Source: JBMNGH01 sp050949725
Lineage (GTDB): Bacteria; Bacillota; Thermosediminibacteria; Thermosediminibacterales; Tepidanaerobacteraceae
Reading direction: 5' to 3'
Length of the DNA: 64,000 nt
Assembly (NCBI GenBank): GCA_050949725.1
Contig: JBMNGH010000010.1
Span: forward strand, 8,054-72,053
The position numbers and the translations under genes are program-made. Positions 34,623-44,131 of the stretch are shown here, one piece after another (the first letter of the stretch is position 1; each line of letters begins with the position of its first letter). The notes beneath the pieces were generated by a model. The model saw only the letters and a program-made list of their open reading frames with translations, made no database searches and was not told the origin of the DNA.

Positions 34623-35837
34623 ATGGGGGGTAAAACATTGATAATCCCGGTTTTGTTTTGTATTTTGATGATAAGCCTCACACAAGAAGAAAGCCAAAAC
34701 TCAAGCCCGGCTTCAAAACGTAAAATAGTGGGATTTAAGGAAGGGTTGACATTAAGTGACAGCACTTCGGTAATAGAAAGCCACGGCCTTACCATCAAAA
34801 AGTATCTGCCTCTTGCAAATGCATGTCTTTGCGAATCAGGGCAAAAAAAAGCCTCTTTCCACGCCCTTAGTCAAAATCAATCCGTCGCATTTGTTGAAGA
34901 TGACTACAAATGCACAGTACAGGTGTTGCCATCACCTCAGAAACCTTATGAAATACTTTCATTACAGCACATACCTTGGGGGATACAAAAAATCAATGCA
35001 CCCGAGGTATGGAAATACACGCGAGGTCAAGGCATCAAAGTGGGGGTCATAGACACCGGAATAGACAGCCGGCATCCGGATTTAAAGCAAAATATCAGGG
35101 AAACTCATGATGTCCTAAACGGTAAAAATATAGATGACAATGGCCACGGCACTCACGTTGCAGGTACGATTGCCGCTGCTGATAACCAAATAGGTGTCAT
35201 AGGGGTTGCCCCAAATGTACAGTTGTACAGTGTAAAAGCTTTTGATAAGAAAGGAAATGGCCAGGTATCTGACATCATTGAGGCACTAGATTGGTGTGTC
35301 AAAAAAAGAGTCGATGTCATAAACATGAGCTTTGGCTTAAATGAGGAAAGCCAAGCCTTTCATCGGGCAATAAAGCAAGTCTACCGAAGAGATATAGTCA
35401 TGGTAGCTGCTGCAGGCAATTCTGGACGTAGCGATTCGGTCATGTACCCTGCCAGGTACTCTGAAGTAATTGCCGTTACGGCTTTAAACAAGTCAAATAA
35501 GGTCGCAGAGTTTTCCAGCAGCGGTCCTGAGGTCGACGTGATCGCCCCTGGGGTTGAAATCGAATCAACATTCAACAGTTCGAATTATAAAAGGCTTAGC
35601 GGAACGTCCATGGCAGCCCCTCACGTTACCGGAACCGTGGCACTTATATTATCGATAGCAAAGGTGAGCCCCGAGAGCGTAAAACTTATTATATCCAGCA
35701 CGGCAGAAGACATGGGCCTTCCGAAAGAAAAACAGGGAGACGGTCTGCTCGACGCAAAAAATGCGGTCGTAACACTACAAAGACTAAAAGAGGGTCTAAC
35801 ACGCGAAAAAAATCCAGACACATCAAATGAAGAATAG
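34623..35837 (+). CDS. Subtilisin-like serine protease (S8)
   Basis: A 404-residue secreted protease. Signal peptide 1-21, inhibitor-like propeptide about 32-95 (KRKIVGFKEGLTLSDSTSVI), then the catalytic domain: Asp in VGVIDTGIDSRHPDL (about 143), His in DDNGHGTHVAGTIAAAD (about 175) and Ser in LSGTSMAAPHVTGTVALIL (about 329), with the oxyanion Asn in AAAGNSGRS. A charged tail follows. Start is uncertain: ATG 34623 has only GAGGT nearby, while TTG 34638 follows GGGGGG. Monocistronic; probably extracellular. Confidence 0.93.
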   Translation: MGGKTLIIPVLFCILMISLTQEESQNSSPASKRKIVGFKEGLTLSDSTSVIESHGLTIKKYLPLANACLCESGQKKASFHALSQNQSVAFVEDDYKCTVQVLPSPQKPYEILSLQHIPWGIQKINAPEVWKYTRGQGIKVGVIDTGIDSRHPDLKQNIRETHDVLNGKNIDDNGHGTHVAGTIAAADNQIGVIGVAPNVQLYSVKAFDKKGNGQVSDIIEALDWCVKKRVDVINMSFGLNEESQAFHRAIKQVYRRDIVMVAAAGNSGRSDSVMYPARYSEVIAVTALNKSNKVAEFSSSGPEVDVIAPGVEIESTFNSSNYKRLSGTSMAAPHVTGTVALILSIAKVSPESVKLIISSTAEDMGLPKEKQGDGLLDAKNAVVTLQRLKEGLTREKNPDTSNEE

Positions 35838-35894
35838 CCGTATTTTTGTTATAATATTTTACAAAGCACGGAAAAGCGGAAGGGGCGTTATTTG

Positions 35895-36719
35895 ATGGAA
35901 GGTGGGACAAAATTCAAGATTTCCCTTGTTCAGATGGACATCACCGGCGCAGACCCTGATAAAAACAGGACCACAGTCGACATAATGCTCAATAAAATTC
36001 TTAGTGAGCCTAAGAAGCCTGATATCATCGTGTTGCCGGAAATGTGGAACACAGGCTTTGATTTTAAAGACATAAAACATACGGCTGACTGGGAAGGGGT
36101 GCCGAGCATACAATTACTCTGTAAAATTGCCCAACAAAACAGTGTAAATATCATTGCCGGCTCTATTGCCGACATAAGGCCTGAATCATCTTCATCTACA
36201 GGCGAAGCCTTATACAATTCCGCATATATAATTGACAGGCAAGGTACGGTAAAGGCCCGCTACGATAAAATCCACCTGTTCAGGCCGATGGGTGAAGATA
36301 AATATATAACAGCAGGCAGTGAAACCGTGACCTTTGAGCTGGACGGCATAACGTGTGGAATAATCATATGTTATGACCTGAGGTTTCCTGAACTTGCAAG
36401 GAAGCTTGCATTAAAAGGCGCCAAAATAATATTTGTCCCTGCCCAGTGGCCTGTGCCCAGAGAAACCCATTGGAAGCTCCTAAATATCGTGAGAGCTATA
36501 GAAAACCAATGCTTTATGGTTGCAGTCAATAGAGCTGGCAGGGACGGAGATATATATTTTCCGGGTATGTCCTTGGTTGTTAGTCCTTACGGAGAAGTTC
36601 TAATAGAAGGCGACGGAAGGACAGATGTGCTTACGTCCGTTATAGACATGAGTCTAGTCGACAATATCCGCAAATCATTCTCTGTCCTCGAAGACCGCAG
36701 ACCGGAAACGTATATTTAA
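35895..36719 (+). CDS. Carbon-nitrogen hydrolase (nitrilase superfamily, omega-amidase-like)
   Basis: A 274-residue enzyme with the Glu-Lys-Cys triad: Glu in IVLPEMWNTGFD (about 44), Lys in YDKIHLFRPMGED (about 119) and Cys in GIIICYDLRFPELAR (about 154). The combination LPEMWNTGF/CYDLRFPE places it near omega-amidases (YafV/Nit2 type), which hydrolyse alpha-ketoglutaramate from methionine salvage. ATG 35895 is chosen over TTG 35892. It follows the subtilase by 57 bases, with AAGGGGCG as ribosome binding site. Confidence 0.92.
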   Translation: MEGGTKFKISLVQMDITGADPDKNRTTVDIMLNKILSEPKKPDIIVLPEMWNTGFDFKDIKHTADWEGVPSIQLLCKIAQQNSVNIIAGSIADIRPESSSSTGEALYNSAYIIDRQGTVKARYDKIHLFRPMGEDKYITAGSETVTFELDGITCGIIICYDLRFPELARKLALKGAKIIFVPAQWPVPRETHWKLLNIVRAIENQCFMVAVNRAGRDGDIYFPGMSLVVSPYGEVLIEGDGRTDVLTSVIDMSLVDNIRKSFSVLEDRRPETYI

Positions 36720-36805
36720 CCTTTTTCAGTGCAATGCAAAAATGGTTACTGCGCGACAAGGAGTGCGTTTCTTGACGCACCGAGAAGCCGAAGGTACCGT
36801 TCCCT

Positions 36806-37129
36806 TTACTTCTCACAATCACACTTTACGTTTCCCGCGAGTATTTCCTTCCAGTCACCAATGACATCATGTGTCCAGCAGTCATCTGCTCCGGCAGCTT
36901 CCCTCATGACAAGGGCAAAGATGTAGCATAGCTCCTTCACCGTAGCTCCTGCATCGAGAGCCCCTTTGAAGTGTTTGAGCACACAGGGTTTCGACCTGGC
37001 TTTGATGGACAGTGCAAAACATATGAATTGGTACGTTTTTTCATCGATCATTCGCTTTTGTTTGTACAGTTCATCGATTTCATCAAGTTTTTGCACGAAC
37101 TCCGGGAAAAACTGTTCAAGCATCCTCAT
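36806..37129 (-). CDS. Carboxymuconolactone decarboxylase-like protein
   Basis: A 107-residue AhpD/CMD-like all-helical protein: FVQKLDEIDELYKQKRMIDE, TYQFICFALSIKARSKPCVLKHFKGALDAGATVKELCYIF. The AhpD CxxC pair is replaced by a single Cys-x3-His (KPCVLKHF). A Trp-Thr-His motif and C-terminal CDCEK follow. Last gene of the ArsR / permease / thioredoxin-like operon, 22 bases after the thioredoxin-like gene. Its place there suggests a redox function with that partner. Confidence 0.8.
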   Translation of the reverse strand: MRMLEQFFPEFVQKLDEIDELYKQKRMIDEKTYQFICFALSIKARSKPCVLKHFKGALDAGATVKELCYIFALVMREAAGADDCWTHDVIGDWKEILAGNVKCDCEK

Positions 37130-37151
37130 AAGCTCTATGCCCCCTAAATTT

Positions 37152-37382
37152 TCATTTTAAAATATTTTTGATCTCTTCAACTGTGGCAACCTTACCCACA
37201 GTCTTTACCTGTTCATCGACAACAAGTGCGGGTGTCTTCATGACACCATATCCCACGATTTCCTTGATGTCCTTCACCTTTTCAACAGAAGCATCGATTC
37301 CTAGTTCGTCTACGGCCTTTCTGGCATTTTGTTCGAGTTTTTTGCAGTTGGGACAGCCTGTTCCCAAAATTTTAATGACCAT
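37152..37382 (-). CDS. Small thioredoxin-like protein (redox-active disulfide protein 2)
   Basis: A 76-residue minimal thioredoxin fold beginning VIKILGTGCPNCKKLEQNAR, with active-site Cys10 and Cys13, and the cis-Pro at VMKTPALVVDEQ. This type (the MTH895/TM0996 group) is often encoded beside COG0701 permeases and ArsR regulators, as here. It probably passes electrons to, or reduces a substrate for, the permease upstream in the operon. Confidence 0.92.
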   Translation of the reverse strand: MVIKILGTGCPNCKKLEQNARKAVDELGIDASVEKVKDIKEIVGYGVMKTPALVVDEQVKTVGKVATVEEIKNILK

Positions 37383-37434
37383 TTTATTTCCCCCATTACT
37401 TTAGTTTATTAGACTAACTATTAACCAAACTCTT

Positions 37435-38616
37435 CTAACCCCATATCGCTCCAAATACCTTGCCCGTTATTGTTGACATTATTATTACGAGCGATGCGTA
37501 AACGGCAGTCTTTTTAGTCCCCAGTATGCCTCTTAGCACCAACATACTCGGCAGCGACAGTGCGGGCCCTGAGAGCAAAAGTGCGAGTGCCGGGCCCTTG
37601 CCCATACCAGCACCCAGGAGGCCTTCGAGTATCGGGACCTCCGTGAGCGTGGAGAAATACATAAATGCTCCGACAACAGATGCGAACAGGTTTGCTTCCA
37701 TAGAATTTCCACCGACAAGAGATGTTACCCATTGAGACGGTATTATGCCATCGTTCCCGGGGCGGCCAAGGAAGAAGCCTGCAACAAGTACACCGCCGAA
37801 GAGAAGCGGGAGGATTTTCACAGCAAAGCCTAAGGCCTCGGAATACCATTCCTTGCGTTCCTCTGCCTTATACCATCGAGACGCACTGTATAGGAGAATC
37901 AAAAAAGAGACCCCCGTAAGAATCCACTTCACATCAAATACAGCCGCCCAAAGGCCTGTAGTTTCGACGGGTCTCGCCCAATTTGCAAATACGAGGATTC
38001 CTACCATTGATGCAAAAAAGATTATGTCTTTCCATATGGGACGGGTTTGTATGACATGGGTTTCGAACATTCCCGCATCTTTTTCGCATCTTTTCTTTTC
38101 TTCATACCTGAATATGAAGTGCATGAGAAGACCGATTATGACGCTGAAAAGTATAGCCCCTGCGGCTCTAGCGATTCCAATTTCCCATCCCAAAACCCTA
38201 GCGGTGATGATAATTGCCAATACGTTAATTGCAGGGCCGGAGTAGAGGAATGCAGTCGCCGGGCCCAGGCCTGCACCCCTCATGTAGATTCCGGTAAATA
38301 TTGGGAGGACTGTGCAGGAGCAGACTGCTAATATTGAGCCTGAAACTGATGCAACTGAGTAGGAAATCCATTTTTTTGCATTAGGGCCGAGGTATTTCAT
38401 AACAGAATCTTGTGATATAAAGACTGTAATGCCACCTGCTATGAAGAAAGCTGGCACAAGGCAAAGCAGCACGTGTTCCCTTGTGTACTCATGCAGCATT
38501 GAAAATGATTCTATAAATGCGCTTTGAACTTGTGTATTTCCCATTGGAGTAAAATATGAGGCCAAAAATACTCCGATGATTATAAGAAATTTGTTTCGTT
38601 CACTCAATGAAGACAC
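37435..38616 (-). CDS. COG0701/DUF318-family permease (ArsP-like)
   Basis: A 393-residue membrane protein with about ten segments. Motifs: VCSCTVLPIFTGIYMRGAGL with a Cys-Ser-Cys, FLYSGPAINVLAIIITARVL, and a second-half repeat LTEVPILEGLLGAGMGKGPA with LLLSGPALSLPSMLVLRGI. The family includes the methylarsenite exporter ArsP. Regulation by a CVC-type ArsR and linkage to a thioredoxin-like protein agree with thiophilic metalloid export, but the substrate is inferred only. Compare the split two-gene version at 8.6-9.6 kb. Confidence 0.85.
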   Translation of the reverse strand: MSSLSERNKFLIIIGVFLASYFTPMGNTQVQSAFIESFSMLHEYTREHVLLCLVPAFFIAGGITVFISQDSVMKYLGPNAKKWISYSVASVSGSILAVCSCTVLPIFTGIYMRGAGLGPATAFLYSGPAINVLAIIITARVLGWEIGIARAAGAILFSVIIGLLMHFIFRYEEKKRCEKDAGMFETHVIQTRPIWKDIIFFASMVGILVFANWARPVETTGLWAAVFDVKWILTGVSFLILLYSASRWYKAEERKEWYSEALGFAVKILPLLFGGVLVAGFFLGRPGNDGIIPSQWVTSLVGGNSMEANLFASVVGAFMYFSTLTEVPILEGLLGAGMGKGPALALLLSGPALSLPSMLVLRGILGTKKTAVYASLVIIMSTITGKVFGAIWG

Positions 38617-38730
38617 CCCCTGTACGATTTAGTTGTTGAAGGCAATTTTATTTTTTCGGATATGGTTACTTGTGAGATTTGAAGAAAGTAGTAAAAATGT
38701 CCCCGGAATCCTTCTAAAAAGTCGGGCGGG

Positions 38731-39057
38731 TCATAGTGTTTCTACAATCTCCCTGGCCTCTTCATGCTGTTCTTTTAATACGTTGTCGATACACATGAAA
38801 AAGTTTATTACACAAGGTGTTTTTAGTTTGTAGTAAATACTGACACCTTCTTTTCGGGCCTCTACCACACCTGCATCCCTTAGAGTTGATAAGTGTCTGG
38901 AAATACTCGACTGCTTTTCCTCCAAGTGATCTACAATATGGCATACACATTTCTCGCCATCCGAAAGGTAGTCGAGAATTGCCAGGCGGACAGGACTTGA
39001 AAGTGCTTTGAATATTTTTGCCCTGGCATCATATTTGGCTTTTTGCTTTGTATCCAT
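38731..39057 (-). CDS. ArsR/SmtB-family metalloregulator
   Basis: A 108-residue winged-helix repressor: IFKALSSPVRLAILDYLSDG, the CVC metal-binding box EKCVCHIVDHLE, recognition helix KQSSISRHLSTLRDAGVVEA, and a wing EGVSIYYKLK. The Cys-Val-Cys in this helix is the As(III)/Sb(III)-sensing pattern of ArsR. It heads the minus-strand operon ArsR-permease-thioredoxin-CMD; the 114-base gap to the permease is the largest. A perfect palindrome lies 38 bases upstream of its start. Confidence 0.93.
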   Translation of the reverse strand: MDTKQKAKYDARAKIFKALSSPVRLAILDYLSDGEKCVCHIVDHLEEKQSSISRHLSTLRDAGVVEARKEGVSIYYKLKTPCVINFFMCIDNVLKEQHEEAREIVETL

Positions 39058-39094
39058 CTAAATCACCTCACACAAGTTTATTTAAGTTAAATCT

Positions 39095-39109
39095 TTGAAT
39101 GGCATTCAA
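39095..39109. promoter_or_regulatory. Candidate ArsR operator
   Basis: TTGAATG-G-CATTCAA is a perfect 7+1+7 palindrome 38-52 bases before the arsR start, resembling ArsR/SmtB sites. A second, perfect palindrome TATTACTATATAGTAATA is at 39161-39178. Confidence 0.6.
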
Positions 39110-39178
39110 TATGCTGTTCATTATATAACACGAATTTGATTACCGGTTATCTTATTTATATATTACTATATAGTAATA

Positions 39179-39688
39179 TTATAATATAAAAGTAATATTA
39201 ACTCAAGGACTTTTTAATTAAATTTTGAGGGAACACAGAGAACCGCCTCCTGTTTTCGAGATACAACTGTCACTGTTTTATGTCCCCTGTATCTTATATA
39301 TAAAAAGGAATTGCTAGATTTATGTAGTATATTCATAATAAATATAATAAATGTTGCAATATATAAACAATACAAATAAAACACAAAATATAGCTCAAAT
39401 CAGATTTGATGACCTTAATCCCATAAATGGGCACCCGGGATTGAGAGGGAAAATGGTACTACCGGCCGTTGCAAGACATAGACTAAATGCCGAGGATGTA
39501 CCAGCCGTTTTCCATGTACAATAAGAACAAAGCGAGTGCCAGTTTAAAATTCAAAATTCCGAAAAATAATTTGCAAGGCCGTTTTTTTGCCGGCAAGACA
39601 TATAAAAAAAACACTCTGTATATCTATCTAAAACAAATCTAGGGCAACAGGGGTGTATTATCTTAATTAAACGAAGGGAGGCTTTATC
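39179..39688. other. Gene-free leader of the large SLH gene
   Basis: About 500 bases without a supported frame. An AT-rich part runs to 39410. At 39411-39500 a structured patch contains AATCCC/GGGATT and nested CCCAT/ATGGG pairs, and GCCGGCAAGAC-like sequence lies at 39590. It could be a structured 5' leader, but no known riboswitch class was matched. Confidence 0.4.
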
Positions 39689-41782
39689 TTGAATCGTAAA
39701 AACAGAAAAGTCATATCCCTAATCATATCTATATTCATGACCTTCAGCATATTTGCCGGAAACATGATACAGGCAAAAGCTGAAGATATGACACAAAACC
39801 AATCCCCACAGCTTTACCCAGACATAGATAAGCACTGGGCCGAGCAATACATAACGAACTTTTCACAAAAGTGTCTTATCAGCGGATACCCTGATGGAAC
39901 ATTCAGACCGGATAGTCCCATAACAACAGCCGAATTCGTAACCTTGATCAATAAAACCTTCGGATTTAAACAGATAGTCTCCATCAGCTTTTCAGATGTG
40001 GCCCCATCAGACTGGTTTGCACAAGAAATCTCCAAAGCCAAGGCACAGGGATACATAACCGGTTACGAAGATGGCACATTCAGACCCAGAACCGAAATCA
40101 GCCGCCAGGAAGCAGCGGTCATCCTATGCAAAGTATTAAAACTCCACCTTTCAGAGAAAACAGAAGTACTTACTAAATTCAAAGATGCAGATAAAATCCC
40201 TGAATGGAGCAAATTATCTCTTAGCACTGCAGTAGAAGCCGGATACATAAGCGGCTATCCGGATGGCACAATCCGTCCCCTTGGCTCAATAAGCCGTGCA
40301 GAAACCGTAACAATCCTGTCAAGAGCAGTGGCTGCATTATATAAAGATCCGGGCGTATACGGCAGTGAAGAAGAGATAACCGAAATAACAGGAAACGTCA
40401 TCATAAGTAGCGATGGAGTGACATTAAAAAACACCATAATCCACGGCAACCTATACCTAAGTTCAGGCATAGGAGAAGGAGACGTAACACTTGACACAGT
40501 AACAGTAAACGGCAGAACAATAGTAAGCGGTGGAGGAAAAGACAGCATCCACTTCAAAAACTTCAGGTGTGAGGAAGTCATAGTAATAAAAACAAAAGGA
40601 GAGATAAGGATAGTAGCAGCTGATGACACGAGCATACAAAAACTCCTATTTGAGTCAGCTGGTTACATAGAGGGCGAAGGGGAAGGCATAGAAGAAATAT
40701 ATTTACTAAAACCCGGTCAGAACATCCTCTTTGACGGAAACTTCGATAAAGTTATAGTCCAGGCAAAAGTAGACATAGAAGTTACAGGTGATACAGTCAT
40801 AGAATACATGGAATTAACCGAACAGTCGAAAGACTCGGAGATCACAATAAACAAGGGAGGTATAATCAAAAACCTTCTCATCGACGCACCTGCAAGCATC
40901 AGGGGTGAAGGCAAGATACAGGAAGCAGAGGTCAATGTCAACGGAGTAAGCTTTGAGAAAAAGCCGGACAAGCTCACACTTGCGGAAGGTGTAGAAGTAG
41001 AGATAGAAGAAAAGGAGGAAAAACCACGTCGAAAAGATGATAAGCCGGTAAAGCCAGAACAAGCACAGTTTGTGAGACCGGACTACCTAAGCTATAAAGA
41101 CAAACTGTATGTCGCCTATGAGCTACAGGACAAATACGGCAAACAGATCCCTTTTTATGAGAATACCATAGAAAGCATAAGTGTAGTGATTCCGGACGGA
41201 ACAACCATTTCCGTAACCGTAGAAGATAACGAGATTCCCTACTTGTATTTTTGCGTTGCCAATATGCCTGGCACTTACACCTTTACTGTAGTAACCAAAG
41301 GTGAAGATGCCAAAAGCTACCTAGCTACCTTGGATTGGCCTGAACCGGTACAGGCAGAAGTAAGCTTCAAAGCACCGGCGGGCGCAGAGGCAGTTTTCAC
41401 TCCTGCCACCGAAGATGCTCCTGCACAGGTGGACTTCAGCAAGGTAACTGCCGACAAGCTGTTGGACTGGACATCCGTAAAGGATGGTTATTACGCCATT
41501 GAGCTGAAAATTGAAGGAGTAAACTTGAGCGAAGACAATGTAAAGTTCGCATACCGCGTATACCAAGACGGCACGGACGTAATGCCGGAGGTCAAAGGCG
41601 ACCTTGACTGCCAGTATGTGACTACCGATTGGAAGACAGGCCTTGCAAGAATGTACTATGTGCTGGCCGACGGTTCTTTATATCAGGCAAAAATAAACGT
41701 AATGAGCCTGACACCTAGAGCTGAAGAGCCAACGGCAAAACCCATTTCCAATATTTTGGAAGTAATCATTGAGGCAAACTGA
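39689..41782 (+). CDS. S-layer homology protein with three N-terminal SLH domains
   Basis: A 697-residue secreted wall protein. Signal peptide 1-31 (ending AKA). Three SLH domains at about 38-95, 97-155 and 160-225, each with (ISGYPDGTFRPDSPITTAEF)-like signatures. These bind pyruvylated secondary cell wall polymer. A right-handed beta-helix-like region follows (VIISSDGVTLKNTIIHGNLY, DSIHFKNFRCEEVIVIK), then a Glu/Lys-rich linker (KEEKPRRKDDKP) and a C-terminal beta domain. The TTG start has AAGGGAGG nine bases upstream. It stands alone, so may be an S-layer component or a surface adhesin. Confidence 0.9.
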   Translation: MNRKNRKVISLIISIFMTFSIFAGNMIQAKAEDMTQNQSPQLYPDIDKHWAEQYITNFSQKCLISGYPDGTFRPDSPITTAEFVTLINKTFGFKQIVSISFSDVAPSDWFAQEISKAKAQGYITGYEDGTFRPRTEISRQEAAVILCKVLKLHLSEKTEVLTKFKDADKIPEWSKLSLSTAVEAGYISGYPDGTIRPLGSISRAETVTILSRAVAALYKDPGVYGSEEEITEITGNVIISSDGVTLKNTIIHGNLYLSSGIGEGDVTLDTVTVNGRTIVSGGGKDSIHFKNFRCEEVIVIKTKGEIRIVAADDTSIQKLLFESAGYIEGEGEGIEEIYLLKPGQNILFDGNFDKVIVQAKVDIEVTGDTVIEYMELTEQSKDSEITINKGGIIKNLLIDAPASIRGEGKIQEAEVNVNGVSFEKKPDKLTLAEGVEVEIEEKEEKPRRKDDKPVKPEQAQFVRPDYLSYKDKLYVAYELQDKYGKQIPFYENTIESISVVIPDGTTISVTVEDNEIPYLYFCVANMPGTYTFTVVTKGEDAKSYLATLDWPEPVQAEVSFKAPAGAEAVFTPATEDAPAQVDFSKVTADKLLDWTSVKDGYYAIELKIEGVNLSEDNVKFAYRVYQDGTDVMPEVKGDLDCQYVTTDWKTGLARMYYVLADGSLYQAKINVMSLTPRAEEPTAKPISNILEVIIEAN

Positions 41783-42306
41783 GTGATTGAATAGATCTCT
41801 TATATGTAATCATTTGATTGGCGCAATAAGGATTAGGAAGGTTAAATAAAGATTAGCTTGAGGTGGAGTATGTAGAGAATGACCAAGCTGATTTATCACA
41901 GCCGTAAACAATGAAAGAAAGTGCCGTCAAAAACGGGGACTGACCAGGCCAAGCTGTCAATAATATAGAAATATGAAGAGCGGTCATAAAGGCCGCTTTT
42001 ATTATTCCGGTTGCCACGGCGATATTGATATAATACTTCCAAAGTAGACAGTCCAATTAATTAAAATTAGATTATCTACTTGGAGGTATTTTTTTATGGG
42101 AAATGACTGCCGCTTCCTCAATGGTAGCCACCAGTTGGCCAGGGTCATTTTTGGCAAGGTGTTTCAATCATTTTAGAATCATTTTAGTCTCACTGCCTTT
42201 AAAACCAAGGATATTATAACCAGCTTACTTTTTTGAATGGTTTTTTGTTGCTACGAAATGGTATAATAGATGGTATCACAAAAAAATTAGGGACTGAGGT
42301 GCTAAA
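41783..42306. other. Gene-poor stretch with weak terminator and tiny ORF
   Basis: AGCGG...CCGCT followed by TTTTATT (about 41979-42003) is a weak terminator. ATG 42096 with GGAGG ten bases upstream opens a 26-codon frame to TAG 42176. Its product (MGNDCRFLNGSHQLARVIFG and six more) was not recognised and may be an insertion sequence remnant. Confidence 0.4.
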
Positions 42307-42963
42307 ATGAAGACAATACTTTGTTACGGTGATTCTAACACCTGGGGTTATAGTCCCGATGGTTCAGGGCGGTACCCGAAACATATACGCTGGACCGGTG
42401 TGCTGCAAAATGAGCTGGGCGAAAATTATGAAGTTATTTCCGAAGGCCTAAACGGCAGGTCCACTGTTTGGGATGACCCGGTGAAAGCAGTAAATGGTGA
42501 ATACAGAAACGGAAAAAAATATTTAATACCCTGTCTGCACACCCATAAGCCCATCGATTTAGTAATATTATTCTTAGGCAGCAATGATTTAAAACCAAGG
42601 TACAATGTGACATCAATGGAAATTGCACAGAGCGTAGAGATGCTGGTAAACATTGTCAAAAAAAGTGAGACAGGCCCCAATATGACTTCACCGGAAATAC
42701 TCGTCATAATTCCCCCGCCGATACTGATTTCCGAAGAAGTAAAGCATGTGGATTACCTGCTTCCGGAATATGAAAAAGCTCTAGAGAAAAGCAAACAATT
42801 TCCCAAAGCTTTTACGAGTGTGTTAAAAGGCAAGTGTCATCTGTTTGACTCATCAAAGTACATAAAAACCAGTCAAATAGACGGAATGCACTTAGATCCG
42901 GAAAGCCACGCCATATTGGGAAAAGAACTGGCAAAATATATTTTAAGCAATGTTTATAATTAA
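42307..42963 (+). CDS. SGNH/GDSL-family hydrolase
   Basis: A 218-residue cytoplasmic esterase-like enzyme. Block I is LCYGDSNTWGYSPDG (Ser10), with SEGLNGRST as the Gly block, LFLGSNDLKPRY as the Asn block, and the catalytic Asp/His in SQIDGMHLDPESH (Asp about 193, His about 196). No signal peptide is present. Close relatives are annotated as arylesterases or carbohydrate esterases; the substrate is not known. It is 45 bases upstream of the methyltransferase and may share its transcript. Confidence 0.9.
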   Translation: MKTILCYGDSNTWGYSPDGSGRYPKHIRWTGVLQNELGENYEVISEGLNGRSTVWDDPVKAVNGEYRNGKKYLIPCLHTHKPIDLVILFLGSNDLKPRYNVTSMEIAQSVEMLVNIVKKSETGPNMTSPEILVIIPPPILISEEVKHVDYLLPEYEKALEKSKQFPKAFTSVLKGKCHLFDSSKYIKTSQIDGMHLDPESHAILGKELAKYILSNVYN

Positions 42964-43007
42964 TTTTATCTTGTTCTGGCAATTACCCCGAAAGGATTGG
43001 GCAGAAT

Positions 43008-43847
43008 ATGTATATTAAGGAAATAAAAACTAAAGGTTCTTCTACAATCAAGCTTTTTTTGGGAGATTGTTTTGCTGGAATGCAAAAATACCTTGAGAAA
43101 AACTCGGTCGATGTTATTGTCACGTCACCTCCATATAATATCGGGGTTAATTATAGTAAATATGATGACAAAATACCAAGGGACGAATACTTAAATTGGA
43201 TTGGCAACTGGGCCATGATAACAAGGGAAGTTCTTAAAGATGACGGGTCTATTTTTCTTAATATCGGTTCTAAGCCGTTGGATCCCTGGGTTCCCTTTGA
43301 AGTGGCTTTTGAAATGCGAAAATACTTTGTGCTGCAAAATGTAATTCACTGGATCAAGTCAATTTATATAGAGCATGAGAGTTATGGAGAAAAGATAGAA
43401 CTAAACGTGGGGCATTATAAACCCATCAACAGTAAAAGATTTGTAAATGATACACATGAATACGTATTTCATCTTACAAAACACGGAAATGTCGATCTTG
43501 ATCGCTTATCCATAGGAGTTCACTATAAAGATGAATCGAATATAACTCGGTGGGATAGTGGGAGAAAGGGACTTAGATGTAGAGGGAACACATGGTACGT
43601 GCCATATAAGACAATTCAAAGCCGCATGAAAGATAGGCCTCATCCTGCCAGTTATCCTGCAGAGCTCGCTAAGATGTGTATTCAATTACATGGTTTAAAA
43701 AAAACAGAGCTGGTAATGGATCCCTTTATGGGCATAGGAAATGCTGCAATTGCATGCAAGGAACTGGACATAAATTGTGTGGGATTCGAGATAGATAAGG
43801 TTTACTTTGATGAGGCCGTCAGAATTTTAGAAGAGGGAGAGCAATAA
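43008..43847 (+). CDS. Orphan DNA methyltransferase (N4-cytosine or N6-adenine, beta class)
   Basis: A 279-residue enzyme with motif IV VTSPPYNIGVNYSKYDD at about residues 39-55, preceding the AdoMet motif I DPFMGIGNAAIACKEL at about 239-254, the beta-class order. TSPPY favours cytosine-N4 or adenine-N6 methylation of a short site. GRKGLRCRGNTWYVPYKTIQ is a likely target-recognition part. No restriction endonuclease gene is adjacent, so this is an orphan, or the endonuclease has been lost. The following 400 bases contain no gene. Confidence 0.9.
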   Translation: MYIKEIKTKGSSTIKLFLGDCFAGMQKYLEKNSVDVIVTSPPYNIGVNYSKYDDKIPRDEYLNWIGNWAMITREVLKDDGSIFLNIGSKPLDPWVPFEVAFEMRKYFVLQNVIHWIKSIYIEHESYGEKIELNVGHYKPINSKRFVNDTHEYVFHLTKHGNVDLDRLSIGVHYKDESNITRWDSGRKGLRCRGNTWYVPYKTIQSRMKDRPHPASYPAELAKMCIQLHGLKKTELVMDPFMGIGNAAIACKELDINCVGFEIDKVYFDEAVRILEEGEQ

Positions 43848-44131
43848 TTATGTCTAATTTAATTTTGCATGGCAAACCTAAATGCAGAAAAATAAGTTAA
43901 GAGAGCATACCATATCAAATATTGTTTCTGTTTGTGTTGAGGCATATCTAAAAATTGGCATATATTTTGTGATCCTTTTTTTCTTTCCAACGTTTTATTT
44001 CAAAAATCCTTGCCACTATTATCGCTGAAACTACCTGTATAAATTAAGATCGCGTCTCTTAAGAACTCAGCCCTTCCAGCTTGTTTCCTATCAGTATTTG
44101 CTGCAGCTTGTCAACTTCCGCCTGACCGTAG

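Noticed and set aside
36729..36926. Small plus-strand frame between the nitrilase and CMD genes
   Set aside because: It is mostly antisense to the CMD-like gene and lacks a ribosome binding site; a GTGCGT/ACGCAC hairpin is the only notable item.
37745..38331. Plus-strand frames opposite the permease
   Set aside because: Antisense shadows of a well-supported membrane protein; Arg/His-rich and without start signals.
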